A stretch of 64,000 bases of DNA from Helicostylum pulchrum (taxonomy: Eukaryota; Mucoromycota; Mucoromycetes; Mucorales; Mucoraceae). Shown here piece by piece: positions 35,804 through 48,911 of this stretch. Within the stretch, counting starts at the first letter, position 1. Every line of letters starts with the position of its first letter. The position numbers and the translations under genes are program-made. The stretch is from NCBI GenBank assembly GCA_025677825.1, contig JAIXMO010000047.1:168585-232584 (forward strand), in the 5' to 3' direction. The notes under the pieces were generated by a model. That model ran no database searches and had not been told where the DNA came from. It worked only from the letters and a program-made list of their open reading frames with translations.

Positions 35804-37194
35804 ATGGCACACAGAGAAGGTATCACAACAGAAACAAAAGACTGGACTATGATCCAAGCCTCTGACTTAGTTCAAAACCAACAAGTCATTCAAATGTATT
35901 GTGTCTATTTTTTTTTAAAAAAAATAATTCTTGTACACGGATAATTCTAACCACTTTTTTTAATAGTAACGGAAATGTATCCGTTGAAGAAGCCTGTCAA
36001 ATTTTAGTTGATAATAACATTTCATCCGCTCCAGTATACGTAGAAGGTGAAAAGGGACATTATATTGGCATGTTCGATTATGGAGACGTAATTGCCTATA
36101 TCCTTTTGGTCTTGCATCGTAAACCAGGTCAAAAAGATAGTAGTGATTCCATCGATTTGGATTCTCTCGAAATTAAGGACATCGTTCGTAGAGCATTAGA
36201 CGGTCAAAAGGTACCAGTTAGAATGGCAAGTGGTAAGTTTTGATATATACAACTAGTGTAATACGCGTCATGTTTGTACAAAAAAGAATCTTACTTTTTT
36301 TTGTCACACCTTAGATTTGTCACGTAAAAACCCATTTTACTCAATCTTGGAAGAAGCAACTTTATTATCAGCAGTTGAAATATTTGCTTGTGGAACACAT
36401 CGAGGTGCATATTTTCTTTATTATAAAAAAAAATAATTATTTTGTGTCTCTAATTCGTCTCTACAGTTAGTATATTAAAACCTGATGGTGAAATTGGAGG
36501 TATTTTATCACAATCAACTGTTGTAAGATATCTTTATGAAAACAGAAAGCAGTTCCCTATTTTGGATGAAGTGATGAATAAGACAGTAAGTTTTTTTTTT
36601 TCATGCACCTCTGTGGGAGTTATAATTTACTTACTTTTAAATTTACAGATCCTTCAGTTAAAACTTGGTGATGAACCAGTGGTAGGAATTGATGCTGACG
36701 CAACAGTCTTGGATGCTTTATCTTTAATGAGCTCCAAAGGAGTATCTTCAATAGCTGTACTTAGAGGTGATAAATTTGTGCTGGGAAATATTAGTATGAC
36801 TGATGTCAAGGTAAGTGAGCGAGTTGAGAGTACTCGAAGCAAATAATATTCTGGGCGAATTATTAATCACGTCTTATTATAGCACGTTATGAAAGTTAAC
36901 AGTCATCGTATGTTATGGAAAACTTGCTTCCAATTTGTAAGTCATATCAGAACTCAACAAGGTATAACTGATGGCCAAGATCGCTTACCTGTATTCGATG
37001 TTCACCAAGGAACTTCATTGGGATTCACCATTGCTAAATTACTTGCCACGAAAGCACATCGTGTTTGGGTTACAAATGAAGCGCACCAAGCGATTGGCAT
37101 TGTCTCTTTAACTGATGTCACTAGTGTCTTTGCTTCTTTGGTAGGCATTGAAGTTCAAGAGCGTCGTGCCAGTATGGCTGTATTTAGAGTTTAG
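35804..37194 (+). CDS. Four-CBS-domain protein (AMPK-gamma/SNF4 or Sds23 type)
   Basis: Six exons, 35804-35895, 35967-36232, 36315-36404, 36467-36585, 36649-36810 and 36883-37194, join in frame to 346 residues. CBS-type beta-alpha-beta repeats can be followed as NGNVSVEEACQILVDNNISSAPVY, then LEEATLLSAVEIFACGTHR, then DADATVLDALSLMSSKGVSSIAV, and finally FTIAKLLATKAHRVWVTNE ending IGIVSLTDV. These form two Bateman modules that bind adenine nucleotides in related proteins. The length fits a nucleotide-sensing gamma-type subunit, but the paralogue class is not certain. It sits between the two divergent A-T-R genes; no functional link is implied. Confidence 0.85.
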
Positions 37195-38566
37195 TCAGTA
37201 AAAACAACTCTCTCCCTTGTATTATTTCTTTCTCATAAACCCTGATATCAATATAAATATATAAATATAAACTTCAAAGTAAATAATGTGTTACTTTCAC
37301 TGTAAGCTTACAACATGAATTGTTGATGGTATTTCTCATTTTAATATAAGCTTGCACTGATGCAATTAAATGTATAATAATTATTCTGTTCCATGAGAAT
37401 TGTTATTATACCTAGAAATAGAAAATAAAAGGCTATACGACCACCACTTCTTGCAGCTAACGATTATTAGGGCCACGTTCAAGCGATTAAGTTAAACTTA
37501 CTATCCTAAATCAAATAAAGCTTTTACTATAATCATAAGATACTCTCGGAGTCAGCGATCGAGCGTTTTTTTATATAAAAAAGACTAAAATAAGCTAATG
37601 ACGACATCTAATATTACTGAACAAGTAATAAACGTTCATGATAGTTATCGTAGAGGTAAATGGCCCAGATGAGTCTAACTCGACCATTTCTACCTTTTAA
37701 TCGATTGGACGATCATCTACGAAAAAAAAAACTTAATTCGGTTAAATTATTATGTCCTATCTCGGCGATAAAAACATCAACTATTTGAACGGCGACTACA
37801 GGCATTATTAAATGTTGCCATATTTATGCGAAAAAAGAGCATATAACGTGAATCAGCAAAGCAAAAACAAAAAACCGCCAAGCAACAATAAAGATACCAG
37901 CGCTCGTTTTTCTTACATGACTCGTAAAAGTATTTTTTAGTTAAAATTGATCTGGAATCGTGTTATTTCAAATCATCTGGTGACAAATAAAATTTTGCCT
38001 GCAGAAGTGTAAAGCTAAATAGGTTGAAGTTACCGGCGGTGCTAGAATTATTACCCGGTTTAGCAAATAGGAAAAAAAAAAGAATTGGGATTAATCAAAT
38101 TACATAATTTTGGTATGATTTTAAGCGTTGATTTACGAATTATCAGAGTACCTAGTAAGTTATTCGTGCAATTCTCACCAAAGTCGAGTGCTAGAAGCAG
38201 AGAAATTTGTAAGTAGTAAATTGATTTACCGGTTGCCAGCAAATTTCTATTACGTATATTATGCATGATGTATGTATTCTTTATTATGAATGCGTTAGTA
38301 CGATTATGCTAAAGCGCGAAAAAAAAAGAAGGTATATTTAATTACTCTCATGAATTATCACCCGCTCAAACGATGTGTACACCAAAAATTGAAATAAATA
38401 ATTTAACCGAACTCCTAATTTGCCTATATTAGGCGAATTAATCTCAAGGAAAAACTATTTTAAAAAAAAAAACCTGAATTTCAAAGGAAAGTGTATATAT
38501 ACCTGAGACTTTTATACAAAAATAACCTTTCTTTATTAAACACTTATACATTGCTTTAAATAAACA
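37195..38566. other. Intergenic, 1.37 kb, no gene seen
   Basis: AT-rich, without open frames of family resemblance. A TATATATA stretch about 75 nt before the A-T-R start codon could serve as its TATA element. Confidence 0.5.
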
Positions 38567-41500
38567 ATGACCGTACCAACAGTTCCATCTGATATTAGCT
38601 TTAGCAAACCTCAATCTGTATATAACTACTTTAAATCAGTTACAAATTATGTTACCACTCAATGCAAAATTCATGCCGATAAAGACTTTGTTAGTTATCC
38701 TACTAATAACGTATTCAAGACTTTAACTTATGCTGAAATTGATTTAATATCCACCAACTTGGCATGCGAATGGTCTGAAGCCGCTAAAAATGCAGAGGTT
38801 GTTTCTTTCATCAGCGATCACAATGTTAACTATCTGATCGCAATGTTAGCGTTGCTGAAATTACGTGTAACAATGTTGAGTATTTCTCCCCGCAATTGCG
38901 AGGCCGCCATAATTAATTTATTGGAAAAAACTCAATCTAAACTTGTAATCACTAGTACCAAGTATGAATCTATTGCCAAGGCTTCTGCTTCTCAAGTTCC
39001 CAATGTCAATCTCCTTGTTATTGATACTGCTTTCAATATCGAGGCCCTTGTCAAAAAGCCTCTTCATCATAACTACAAAAATTTACTTGATACCAATTTC
39101 TCGGATGAAGATATTACAAAGACTGCTTTGATTATCCATAGTTCTGGTTCTACCGCGTTTCCTAAGCCAATCTATCTTAGTAACAAATACCTTTTTAACA
39201 TGCTTCACCCTTTCCATGTTAATAACGGCGAAAAAGGTGGCCCCAGTAAGGTTGATCATAACGATAGTTTCCTTAGTTGTACACCACTGTAAGTACATAT
39301 TTTTTTATTCATTTATTTTTTTACCTTGTTAACCCTAAAATTTATTTTCAGCTTCCATATTTTTGGTTTCTTTACGGTCTTTACTATGCTCACTGTTGGC
39401 GGTAAGGCAGTATTCTTAGAAAAGCTTCCATCTTCTCAAACTGAAATTGACTACGCCTTGGAATACAATAAGTGCACTGCTATATGTGCTACTCCTGTAA
39501 TCTTTGAGCAGATGATTTCTTATCTCAAAGAAAAAAATGATTTCTCCACAGTAAACCGTCTCAAATTTGGTGTTTATGCCGGTGCTCCACTCAAGGCCGA
39601 GGCTGGCAAGTGGCTTCACGATCATGGTTTAAATATTAAAAACTCGTACGGTACAACTGAAATAGGTGCTTGTATGAACACTAATTTTTATTCCAAGGAT
39701 TCGAACTGGGCATTAATTTCCCCTAACCAAAAGGATGATTTAAATAACTATTACTGTGTCTTTGAATCTGATGACAAAAGTGATCCTACTATTAAACATT
39801 TATATATTCGTGCTGACTCCCCTAGTATGGCCACTGGTGTTTCCAACCGTTCTGATGGTGGATATGATACCAACGACTTGTTTAGAGAAGACGCTAAGAA
39901 TCCTGGTTACTATGTTTATCTTGGTCGTCGTGATGACACCCTAATCATGGAAAATGGCGAAAAGACTAACCCTGTTCCTATGGAATCTACTATCCGTATG
40001 CATCCTATTGTCAAGCAGGTTGCTGTCATTGGTCAAGCTCGTCAGTGTACTGCCGCTCTTATCGAACTTAACACAGAGCATGCCATACGCCTTAGTCCAG
40101 AAGACATTATTGCTGAAGTTAACGAAGCTGTTAAAACTGCCAACATGGAATGCCCCGGTCATAGTGTTATTCTTCCTCAAATGATTAAAATTTTACCGTT
40201 TGATCAGACATTACCTTACACTGATAAAGGCAATGTAATGCGCAAGAAATCCGAATCTCTGTATTCTCAAGTTATTGAGAAGCTTTACAAGGAATTTCTA
40301 GAAGGCCCCGCGAAGAATTCATTTACAGGAGACAAGGACACATCTACTTGGACTGAGAAAGAAATTGAAGACTTTTTAGTAAACTGTACAGCAAAAGTCC
40401 TCGATATTCCAGCTTCTTCATTCATGGATCTTAGCCAATCTCTATTTGACCACGGTCTTAGTTCACTTACTTCAATTCAACTCCGTAATAGTATAGCTGA
40501 ATACTTTGGGGATGTCCCCCAAAATTTTATATTCGAACATTCTAGTATTTCATCCATGTCTAAGGCCCTTATGAATACAAAAGAAGAAAACCCTATTTCT
40601 CAAATCGAAAAAAGATATCAAGAAACTCAAGAGTTAGCTATAAGTTATGTCAAGAAGGCCAAGGATTATTTCCCTGTTGCTACTAATCGGTACGATAGTA
40701 CGCAAGACAAGGTCATTATGTTGACAGGTGTAACTGGCTCTTTGGGCTCGTTTATGTTACACGATTTATTATTAGATCCTTCCGTCAAAAAGGTTTATGC
40801 TATGGTTCGTGGCAACCCTGATCACTTAAAGAGTCGCTTGATTACTGCTTTCGAATCCCGTTTCCTAGATATTTCGCTTTTAGAGGATAGTCGTGTTGAA
40901 GTTTTACCCATGCGTTTTAATGAACCTTTCCTTGGCTTTACTGATGAGAAATACTTTGAACTTAAGAACGAAGTCACTATTATTCAGCATTGTGCTTGGA
41001 TGTTAGATTTCAATATGACTGTTGACCATTATGACAAAGAATGTATTGCACCATTATACAACCTGTTGAAATTCGCATATCGCAAAGCCAATCCTATGCA
41101 TGTCCATTTTATTTCCAGTATCTCTGCTAGTGCTGGTTACGGTAGTATTATTCCTGAAGAGCCGTTGCCTCTGGATTCTCATGTTACTATGCCAATGGGT
41201 TATGCTCACTCAAAATTCGTCGTGGAAGTTCTATTTAACTATCTTACAACCGAAAAGAACTTTCCTTGTTATATCGAACGTCTAGGTCAAGTGTGTGGAG
41301 ATTCAGTCAATGGTGTTTGGAATATGTCTGAACAATATCCTTTGATGTTTGTAGGCGGTGGTTCTATTATGCATAAGATGCCAGATTTAAATACTGTTAT
41401 CGATTGGATTACCGTTGATTATGCTGCAAAAGTAATTGCAGATATCATGCTCCGTACCGCTTACTTACCTGCAAATATGGATCAATCTGTATACCATATA

Positions 41501-41809
41501 GTTAATCCTAATATAATTACCTGGAATGATGTACTCGAAGCCATGAAAGATGCCGGTATGAAATTCGACATAATTCCTCCCTCTGAATGGGTTGATATAT
41601 TATCCAAAGATGATGCCAACCCTGCTTTCAAACTTATGAGTTTCTATGAATCCAATTTTAGGGGAGCTTTCAAAATGCCCGTTTGGGAAACAAAGAAGAC
41701 AAGCGCAATGGCACCTCTTATTACGAAGTCTCCTATTCTCGATACAAATTTATTTAGCAAGTTTCTAACTCATTGGAGCACTATTGGATTTTATAGCCCT
41801 TCTATTTAA
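38567..41809 (+). CDS. Adenylation-carrier-reductase (A-T-R) enzyme, intact
   Basis: Exons 38567-39288 and 39352-41809 join in frame to 1,059 residues. The adenylation domain has SSGSTAFPK near residue 190, YGTTE near 340 and GRRDD near 437. The carrier domain has GLSSLTSIQ near 607, where the usual Asp before the pantetheine Ser is Ser. The thioester-reductase domain has TGVTGSLGS near 700 and Tyr-x3-Lys (YAHSK) near 858. Such enzymes activate a carboxylic acid, load it on phosphopantetheine and release it reductively as an aldehyde or alcohol. Lys2 shares the plan, but this protein lacks its N-terminal extension and is shorter. Substrate is unknown; a role in secondary metabolism or pheromone-type chemistry would be speculation. 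Confidence 0.88.
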
Positions 41810-44219
41810 AATATGAGAAAAAAACTAAAAAAAACGCATTTCTTAATCCAATAAATAAACTATTATTGTTATCATAAAGTACTTTATGTTTCCCCGTTGA
41901 ATAAATGTATTTATATAGCTTTATATTGGTACTTAAAAATGTAACATGTCGTCAGTTATTTAGAGAAAATTAAAAATTGCTTGACCAATAAAAGATATAT
42001 TTTTTTTTATCAAAAATAAACAACATATACGAATTTTTTAAGGTAGTTACTTGCATCCTAGCGAACGAGCAGTTTTTTTTTTTGCTCGAGCTGTTTGGAT
42101 TTCCTTTATTCTGCGCTTATACGGCTCAATTTAGGACAATTCTACCCCAGAAGAATTTCTGCACTTTAGATCGCAATGGAGAAAACCTTTCCTACTGTAA
42201 TGAAAAGTTCGGTTGTATTTTCAGTTATTTGCAACACTTTTAAGCAATACCCATCTACGTTTATTGGGTAAACCGACAATTAACAAAATTCAGTATTTAG
42301 TTACCGACATTCACTAGATTGCGCAGGAGCCACGATTACAGATGTCATGCTCAACACTGTGTAGACTTCTACCAATCATAATGGATTGTTTTACCATATT
42401 GTGAATCCAAACCTTATTAGCCATGGAGACGTGCTTCGATCTTTGAATAAATTAATATTGTATCACCACATGTCTTGACAGAATAATCGAACGACGGTGA
42501 CACGAACCTTGCCTCGAAGTTTTATAAGTCTTTCTTCGTTGGGATCTATTGTAAATCTCTGACTCAATTAAAGCACGAAAAACTATATTGAAATATAAAC
42601 ATATAATATATATATTCTTTTATAAAAAAACTCGTTAGCGATTACATACAAGTTTTTTTTTCTTACTGACTTGATACTTCTCGCATCAGCCGGTTTCTGT
42701 TATTTAAGTAACTCATAACGCGTGGTACAAGTTGCCTTTTTTAATGTATTTGTATCTATAGGGGTTTCGGCCCTCTCTCCAAGCCTACGGTTGGAAAAAG
42801 GTAATTTAGCCTATCTTAAAGTTTGAAAAGGTAATTTAGCCAATAAACGACAGGCATCGAGAGTTATTTTACACATTACATGTGCTATAAGGTGAAAACA
42901 TCTACTGATACCAATTTGCTTTTTTTTTTCTTTTTTTTTCTTTTTTTTTTTTGCATGAAACATGTGTACATAAAAATGATGAAATATATCACATGAATAA
43001 AAGTGACCATCCATTTTATCAGCCCAAGATGTATTTTAGAATAGTTAGATAAATAACTTTTCTTCCTCTTTACTTATCTTTATTACAATGCATACCACCC
43101 GTAAGTATTTTTTTTTTCATGTGTATACTTTTTAATAGAGCTTATATCGTATATTCATTATGCTGCCTTTTTTTTTAGAGCTGAAAAAAAAAGTAAAGTT
43201 AGCGGAACTCATGGTCTTGTGCTAGCTTATGCACAGCAGTTACTTTAAGAAGAATCGCGAACGAAAAAAAAAGAAGAAAAAAAAAAAATGGTTATAAAAG
43301 GTACGTGTACTCCCCAATAAATGTCAAAGACTTGCTTTTTATCTCATTCTAATCCAGGTATTTTTTTCTAAATCTAGAAACCAAACCGTAAATATGGAAT
43401 GGGGGCCGGGGTTTCTTGAAGAATCGTCTGAAAATATCAAGCTGTTAGGAGACGACCATATCAAAAAAATGATATCAGTTCGATTCACGAACAACATTTC
43501 GCACTCTTCTCTTTTGTATTTCGTAAATCCTTCAATTTTAAGACTTTCGGAAGAAGACGACAAGTCTGGTATGGGAAAGTTAGGACCTTTTTTTATTTAG
43601 GTTTTTGCTGTCTCTTATAAGTATAATTAATCCAAAGAAACAAAAAATAGTATAGTTATCAAACAAAAAAGACTTCTGCTTAAAATTTGACTCTTGAAAA
43701 TATAGGCTAAGATGATTTTATTGTCAAAAAAAAAAGGTTCATATAATGGACCTCCAAAGAAGCTCTTTTTTTTTCTTTTTTCTTTTTTGTATTAAGTGTA
43801 AACTTTATTGATTAAAACCGAAAGTTAGAAAAATTAAGTAAAAGGCTATATGTCATATTAACTAGCCAGTCGAAAAAAGATGAATAATCGAGCCCCATCC
43901 TTCAGTGGGTGTGTATGTCGATTTAAAACTATTAATGGTGGTGTTAAAACATTCGTGTAATAGCTATATGGTACCAGGCGTTGTCGTTGATAACACAGAA
44001 CCAATGGTGTTTCCAAAGGATAGAGAACGCAGTTCCTACTATGATCAGTATATCATTTGGTATATTCACTCTATAGTTGACAGTAAATGAATAAAGGCGA
44101 TTAAATGCATGAAATAGTAGTTATTCTTAATATTACCTGCAGCGTGTAGAAAAAACACTTTTTGTTTTTTCAAACAAATCCATTGCTACCAGAGGAGAGC
44201 CGTTGATCTTTAAGATGAA
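41810..44219. other. Mostly non-coding, 2.4 kb
   Basis: Contains the decayed A-T-R fragment (entered separately). It also has a 43394-43600 open frame of 68 codons with plausible amino-acid balance, and another at 43905-44090. Both may be upstream exons or remnants of the degenerate gene that follows. Stretch 42955-43000 resembles 17894-17940. A T/C-rich run lies at 42920-42952. Confidence 0.5.
42310..42535 (+). pseudogene. Relic fragment of A-T-R reductase domain
   Basis: Reading the plus strand from 42313 gives residues aligning by eye with the reductase C-terminus of the intact gene: DCAGATITDVML (for DYAAKVIADIML), then FYHIVNPNLISHGDVLRSL (for VYHIVNPNIITWNDVLEAM). After a frame disturbance, DGDTNLASKFYKSF appears where the intact gene has DDANPAFKLMSFYES. 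At least one in-frame stop interrupts it. Nothing resembling the rest of the gene was found around it, so this is a third, 5'-truncated decaying copy downstream of the intact one. Confidence 0.65.
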
Positions 44220-45134
44220 GATGTTAAAGAAATTCTAGATGGTTCCCTATTTGATCAATTAAAGCAAAAGACAGATATTCAAGTATGTAATCTTTCTACA
44301 ACTACGCTGTCTTTTTTAGCTATAACCAGCCAAGAAAATATCAGTTTTTTGCGGTTAAGAAAAAGGATCAAACATTTCGAATCTTCCTTAGACCAAGAAT
44401 TTGACCTTGTTGAACGCGCTGATGTTAATTTCATTGAAACCATCGGCCTTCATTTGTGAGTACCTTTACTTTATTTTATATGTAATAAACTAAACCTCTT
44501 TCAATACATATATAGTGTCAATCTGGCTCTTAGCCCCCGTAATTCCTTATTGGTCGAAGCTCCAGAAAGAATAGCCGCTGTCCAAACGACTGGAATTGTG
44601 GCTATCCACGAAATCCTGGTTTTTTGGTAATTACGGATCTTATTTCAAATATAAATATACATATTTAACATTGTTTATAGGATCGAGATCGAAACTTTGG
44701 TTACCGAAAAGACCAAGTGGGATGTGGGCTTTTTCCCAACTCTTGAAAACAAGTCGGAATGGTGTTTCTCGGATTCGCAGGTGGAATAACATGGAGTAAA
44801 ATAGAGCGAAAAGCTGTTGACACTCTGCAAAAAATTGAAAAGGGCGTCATAGATTTCATGGCATTTTCCAACTTAAATACAGGATACTTCATCCGATATC
44901 ATGGCAAGTATTTTTTTTTTCTCTTTACTCAAAAATTTTCAATTAACCTCTTTAATAGATATGCGTTTGTACTTTGAAACGATAAAAAATGTGGATAATA
45001 TACACGTTAAAAGAATGCGTTCTTGTTTACGGTTCCCTACCACACTTGCCGAATTTTCCCTTTTTCCTAAGCAAACTCCTCGTATTTTAAGTTGGAAGGA
45101 ATCTCTGATCAAGGAAGTCGTTGCTTTCTGTTGA
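44220..45134 (+). pseudogene. Degenerate unidentified gene, copy 1
   Basis: A long open stretch (44220-44455) is followed by a GTGAGT donor and a second exon, 44516-44624, that joins in phase (ALSPRNSLLVEAPERIA). A third follows from 44682 across a GTAATT intron (IEIETLVTEKTKWDVGFFP). It ends at an in-frame stop after FSDSQVE near 44790. A shifted frame then continues through 44911 and, via a GC-AG intron, to SWKESLIKEVVAFC and a stop at 45134. There is also a stop just before 44220. The frame shift and the stops suggest a pseudogene. I do not recognise the family. It is homologous to the inverted copy at 49409-50058, sharing the intron sequence nearly base for base. Confidence 0.6.
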
Positions 45135-45373
45135 AGGTCTTGTCTTTTTCCCTTACATCTTCTCCCTGAAGATTTCTTCTGAAGGTCTTTTTTAAAAAAA
45201 GAAGACAATATATTACAATTTATCAAAATAAAAAACACGGAATGAAAGCCCGACAGAGTTTTTTTTTTCAAGAGGCGCAACGCTTGACTGACGTCCATTT
45301 TGACTATTCTATCCACTCAAAGAGGGGATCATATAAGGAAAGATAGATTTTGTAAAATAATACAAGTCTCTAA

Positions 45374-45445
45374 TCCCGCAGGGCGACGGCGACGATGCCA
45401 CCGAGCGAAGCGAGGTTAGGCGGGTAGTAAAAGTAAACGGGATTT
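45374..45445. repeat. GC-rich hairpin-flanked patch
   Basis: About 70 nt of clearly higher GC, including GGGCGACGGCGACGATGCC and GAGCGAAGCGAG, sits in AT-rich DNA. It is bounded by ATCCCG on the left and CGGGAT on the right, which are reverse complements. It looks like an inserted short element, but I cannot see other copies in this window. Confidence 0.45.
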
Positions 45446-46122
45446 TTCTTTTCTTGTTCCCTTTGATGTTGCCACTTAATGAAATAAATATGAGTATCAT
45501 TAAATACTCCATTGTATGAAGTACTTACCCCTCTGTCAATGCTCTTTTCTTCTTCTTCTCCGTGCTATAAGATACTGCATTTTTTTAGTACTTATAACCG
45601 TCAAAGTAGGGCTTTAGTATACAAACGTACATCGTATACATATGTAGTTATATTTTACTACGGTGTTGTTAGTTGTTTAGGTTAATGTTGTGGCAAATTT
45701 TAACAGAATTGCAATCTTCAATAATGCAAAAAATTATATTTTAGGTTAGTCTAGCTTCTGCTGTCTCAAAAATATGTTTGATTTTTTTATAAAGTGAAAT
45801 GGTTCCGTAAAGATAATAATATGTATAGCGTGTTGTCTCTTATGATTTATAAAAAAAATGGATATCTTTTTCAGTATACTTTGCACTATTTTCCTCACTG
45901 TTTTCTTAAAATCGTAACGCACTGGTTTTTCTTTTCTTGCAAAAAGGTATATAAATATTACTTTAATCTAAATCAAGTAAAGTAGCATAGACTCATAAAA
46001 AAATAAGATAGAAGCTCTAGAAAATATTAATTGATCCATGTTACAAAATTTCCTATTCAAATATAAAAAAAAAAAATCTCGACATTATGATCATTGGATT
46101 GATAAATCTCACCTCTACCCCC

Positions 46123-46128
46123 CACGTG
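46123..46128. promoter_or_regulatory. CACGTG E-box far upstream of phosphate transporter
   Basis: CACGTG, in the wider context CCACGTGTGG, lies about 1.14 kb upstream of the phosphate symporter start codon. Pho4-type bHLH factors (NUC-1 in Neurospora) bind CACGTG to induce phosphate-uptake genes. The distance is long and a single site could be chance. Confidence 0.25.
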
Positions 46129-47268
46129 TGGAGACATATGAAAACTTTCGCTTGATTTGAAAGCACCGCGGTACTAATTAGTAGCTTCAGCTATCCTAGA
46201 AGACGAAACCAATTAGATTATGACCTATACAGTATAGTTATGTTTAAAAGTAGAAATTCCGTTACTCCCACATAGTGAAAAAAAAATATTCACTTATACA
46301 TGTGATATAAATCTTGCCTTCTAAAAAAAAAAAATTCGCAGAAGAGAAAATTCGTTTAATTTTTAAAATTATGATGTATTGAATGATTTTTTTTTTTATA
46401 GTTTGAAATATGTTACGATAGGATGATGGTACAGAGAAATAAAAATACAATAACACGCTAAACTCGAGTAAAAAAAAATAGTCCGTCAAATAAAGTATGA
46501 TCTTTAATTTATTGGATTATCAAGGTATGTAAAAATGATAGGTGGAAAGTTAAAGGTCGTGTGGGACATGGTGATAATTCCATTTTTTGAAAAACTGATT
46601 GATTTGCTGGAAACATCAGGCATGTAAGGAAATCTTGTACAGCTGGTTTGATTGTGTTACACCATACCATAAAATGCTAGTATCTTTTTTTTTTAAACAT
46701 TATAATCTGATTTTACAGAATCTCTCCAAATTTATACGCAAATGTATCTCTAGTTTATACGAACTGAATCCGAACATAACAAAACTTTTTTTTTTAGAAT
46801 AGTGGATCTACTCGTTATGAATATATATATATATAAATATCATTACACTATATTTTTTCGTGACAGATCGGAAAACTGCAATAAATTCAGCGAACCATAA
46901 TGCAGAACGTCTACATGCATTATTAAAATGCCCATATACGAGTAATAAAAATGATTTCCGTTAAAAGTACAGACAAGTAAAAAAACATAAAAAAGAGGAA
47001 CACAGTCTAGATATTCTACCGAAAATTTACCTGCAAAACTGAGTTTTGATTCCGGCGTGGATTGAAGATCTTCTTTCATTGGCGAGTTTCATACGTAAGA
47101 CAAACTATTTGCCACACAATCAAACAACACCTTTAATGCAAAGATCGATATAAATATAAGGCAAAAAAATCACAAATTTATTTTATTTTTTATTTTACAA
47201 ATCATCTTCTTTAAATAACAATCAATCAAATTACGACCTCAACAAAAGGGATTTGACTTTAATATAAA

Positions 47269-48911
47269 ATGATGCTTCCTTATGATTACACATGGATGTT
47301 TGCCGTGACAATGGTCATCGCATTCGCCGATGCTTACGGTATTGGTGCTAACGATGTTGCCAATTCATTCGCTACCTCTGTCGCTTCCGGCTCTTTAACA
47401 CTTGCTCAAGCATGTATTGTTGCTTGTTTCACCGAATTCTTAGGCGCCTTCTTGCTTGGTGCCAATACTGCCGATACCATCAAGGGTGGCATTTTATCTG
47501 TCTCTCGATTTGCCGATACTCCTGAACTTCTCATGTTAGCCATGACCTGTGCCATTTTTGGATCTGCTGTCTGGGTTCTCTTTGCCACCTACCAAGGCTG
47601 GCCCGTTTCTACTACTCACTCCATTGTCGGTGCTGTTCTCGGTGTCGGTATTGCTGCTTTCGGCGGTAACTCCATTAACTGGGGATGGAAGGGTGTTGGA
47701 CAAATTATTTGTTCTTGGTTCTTATCTCCCGTTATGGCCGGTATCATTTCTGCCATCATTTACTCTATTACCAAGTACGGTATTCTCCGTCAAAAGGATA
47801 GTGTCAAATGGGCTCTCCGTATCATTCCCCTTTATTTCTTCTTCACCACCGCTATTGAAGCTTTCTATTTAATCTACAAGGGTGCTCCCGGTACTTCTGC
47901 CTCCAAGATGTCTGTTGGTGTTATTGTTGGTATTGCTTTCGGTATTGGTGCTGTCTTCGCTTTATTTGCCGTCTTCTTCTTCTGTCCCTGGTTAAAGAGA
48001 CGTGTCGTTGACCGTGAAGAACTCAAATGGTACCATATCTTTGTCATCCCCTTTGTTGGCTACCGTGCTCCCAAGGAAATCCCTACCGAAACCAAGGAAA
48101 CTATCAGCTCTAGCTCTTCTGGAAAGGAATATCCTTCTGATATTAAGGATGCTGAGGGAGGTGTTGTTCAAACCGACGAAACTGCTGAAGATATGGAACC
48201 CAAGAAGATTAGTTTAAAGGACAAGATCCTCAATGTTCTCCTCCACGGTATTAGAAAGGATGTTCGTAACTTGGATAACGCAAACGTTAAATCTGTTCAT
48301 GCTGCTGCCGAAATTTATGATAGCGATGTCGAATATATGTTCTCTTTCCTTCAAGTTATCACTGCTTGTATGGCCTCATTTGCTCATGGGTAAGCGTATT
48401 TATAAATTACACATGTTAAGATTTTAGTTTATTAATATCATATTTGTATAGTTCTAACGATGTATCCAACGCTGTTGGTCCTTTGTCATCCGTTTTCGAT
48501 ATATGGCGGACTGCCCAAGTTGATATTACCAACAAGGTCCCTGTTCCTCTTTGGATTCTTGCTTATGGTGGTGTAGCTATCGATATCGGTCTTGCTACTT
48601 TTGGTTACAGAATTATTCGTGTCCTCGGTAACAATATTACTTTATTTACTCCCACTCGTGGTTTCTCTGCCGAATTAGGTGCTGCCTTAACCGTCTTAAC
48701 TTGTACTAAGCTTGGCCTTCCCGTCTCTACCACTCATTGTATCACTGGTGCTACTGCTGCTATTGGTTTATGTAACGGAAAGTTGAGCGCTGTCAACTGG
48801 AAGATGCTTGGTTGGTGTTTCGGTAGTTGGATTTTAACCTTACCTGTTGCTGGTACCATCGCTGGTTTGTTATTCTCTTTTGCTGCTTATGCCCCTGCCT
48901 TAGTCAAGTAA
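47269..48911 (+). CDS. PHO89: Sodium/phosphate symporter, PiT family (PHO89/pho-4 type)
   Basis: Exons 47269-48389 and 48452-48911 (62-nt intron) give 526 residues. The two inverted-repeat signatures of the PiT family are present: GANDVANSF near residues 26-34 and GSNDVSNAVG spanning the splice at about 374. Each is followed by a PVSTTH segment (WPVSTTHSIVGA and LPVSTTHCITGA). About 12 hydrophobic spans surround a central acidic/Ser-rich cytosolic loop (about 270-340). The protein imports inorganic phosphate with sodium at the plasma membrane. Its 5' half is more GC-rich and codon-biased than its neighbours, which fits a well-expressed gene. Confidence 0.95.

Larger units (their letters stand above)
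45135..47268. other. Intergenic, 2.1 kb
   Basis: AT-rich. Notable are a GC-rich patch at 45374-45445 (entered separately) and a CACGTG E-box at 46123-46128. Open frames at 45794-45985, 46262-46489 and 46599-46802 are Phe/Tyr/Lys-rich without family resemblance. Confidence 0.5.

Noticed and set aside
42780..42830. Possible tRNA or small RNA in a relatively GC-rich stretch
   Set aside because: I could not fold a cloverleaf or find internal promoter boxes; it is left without a call.
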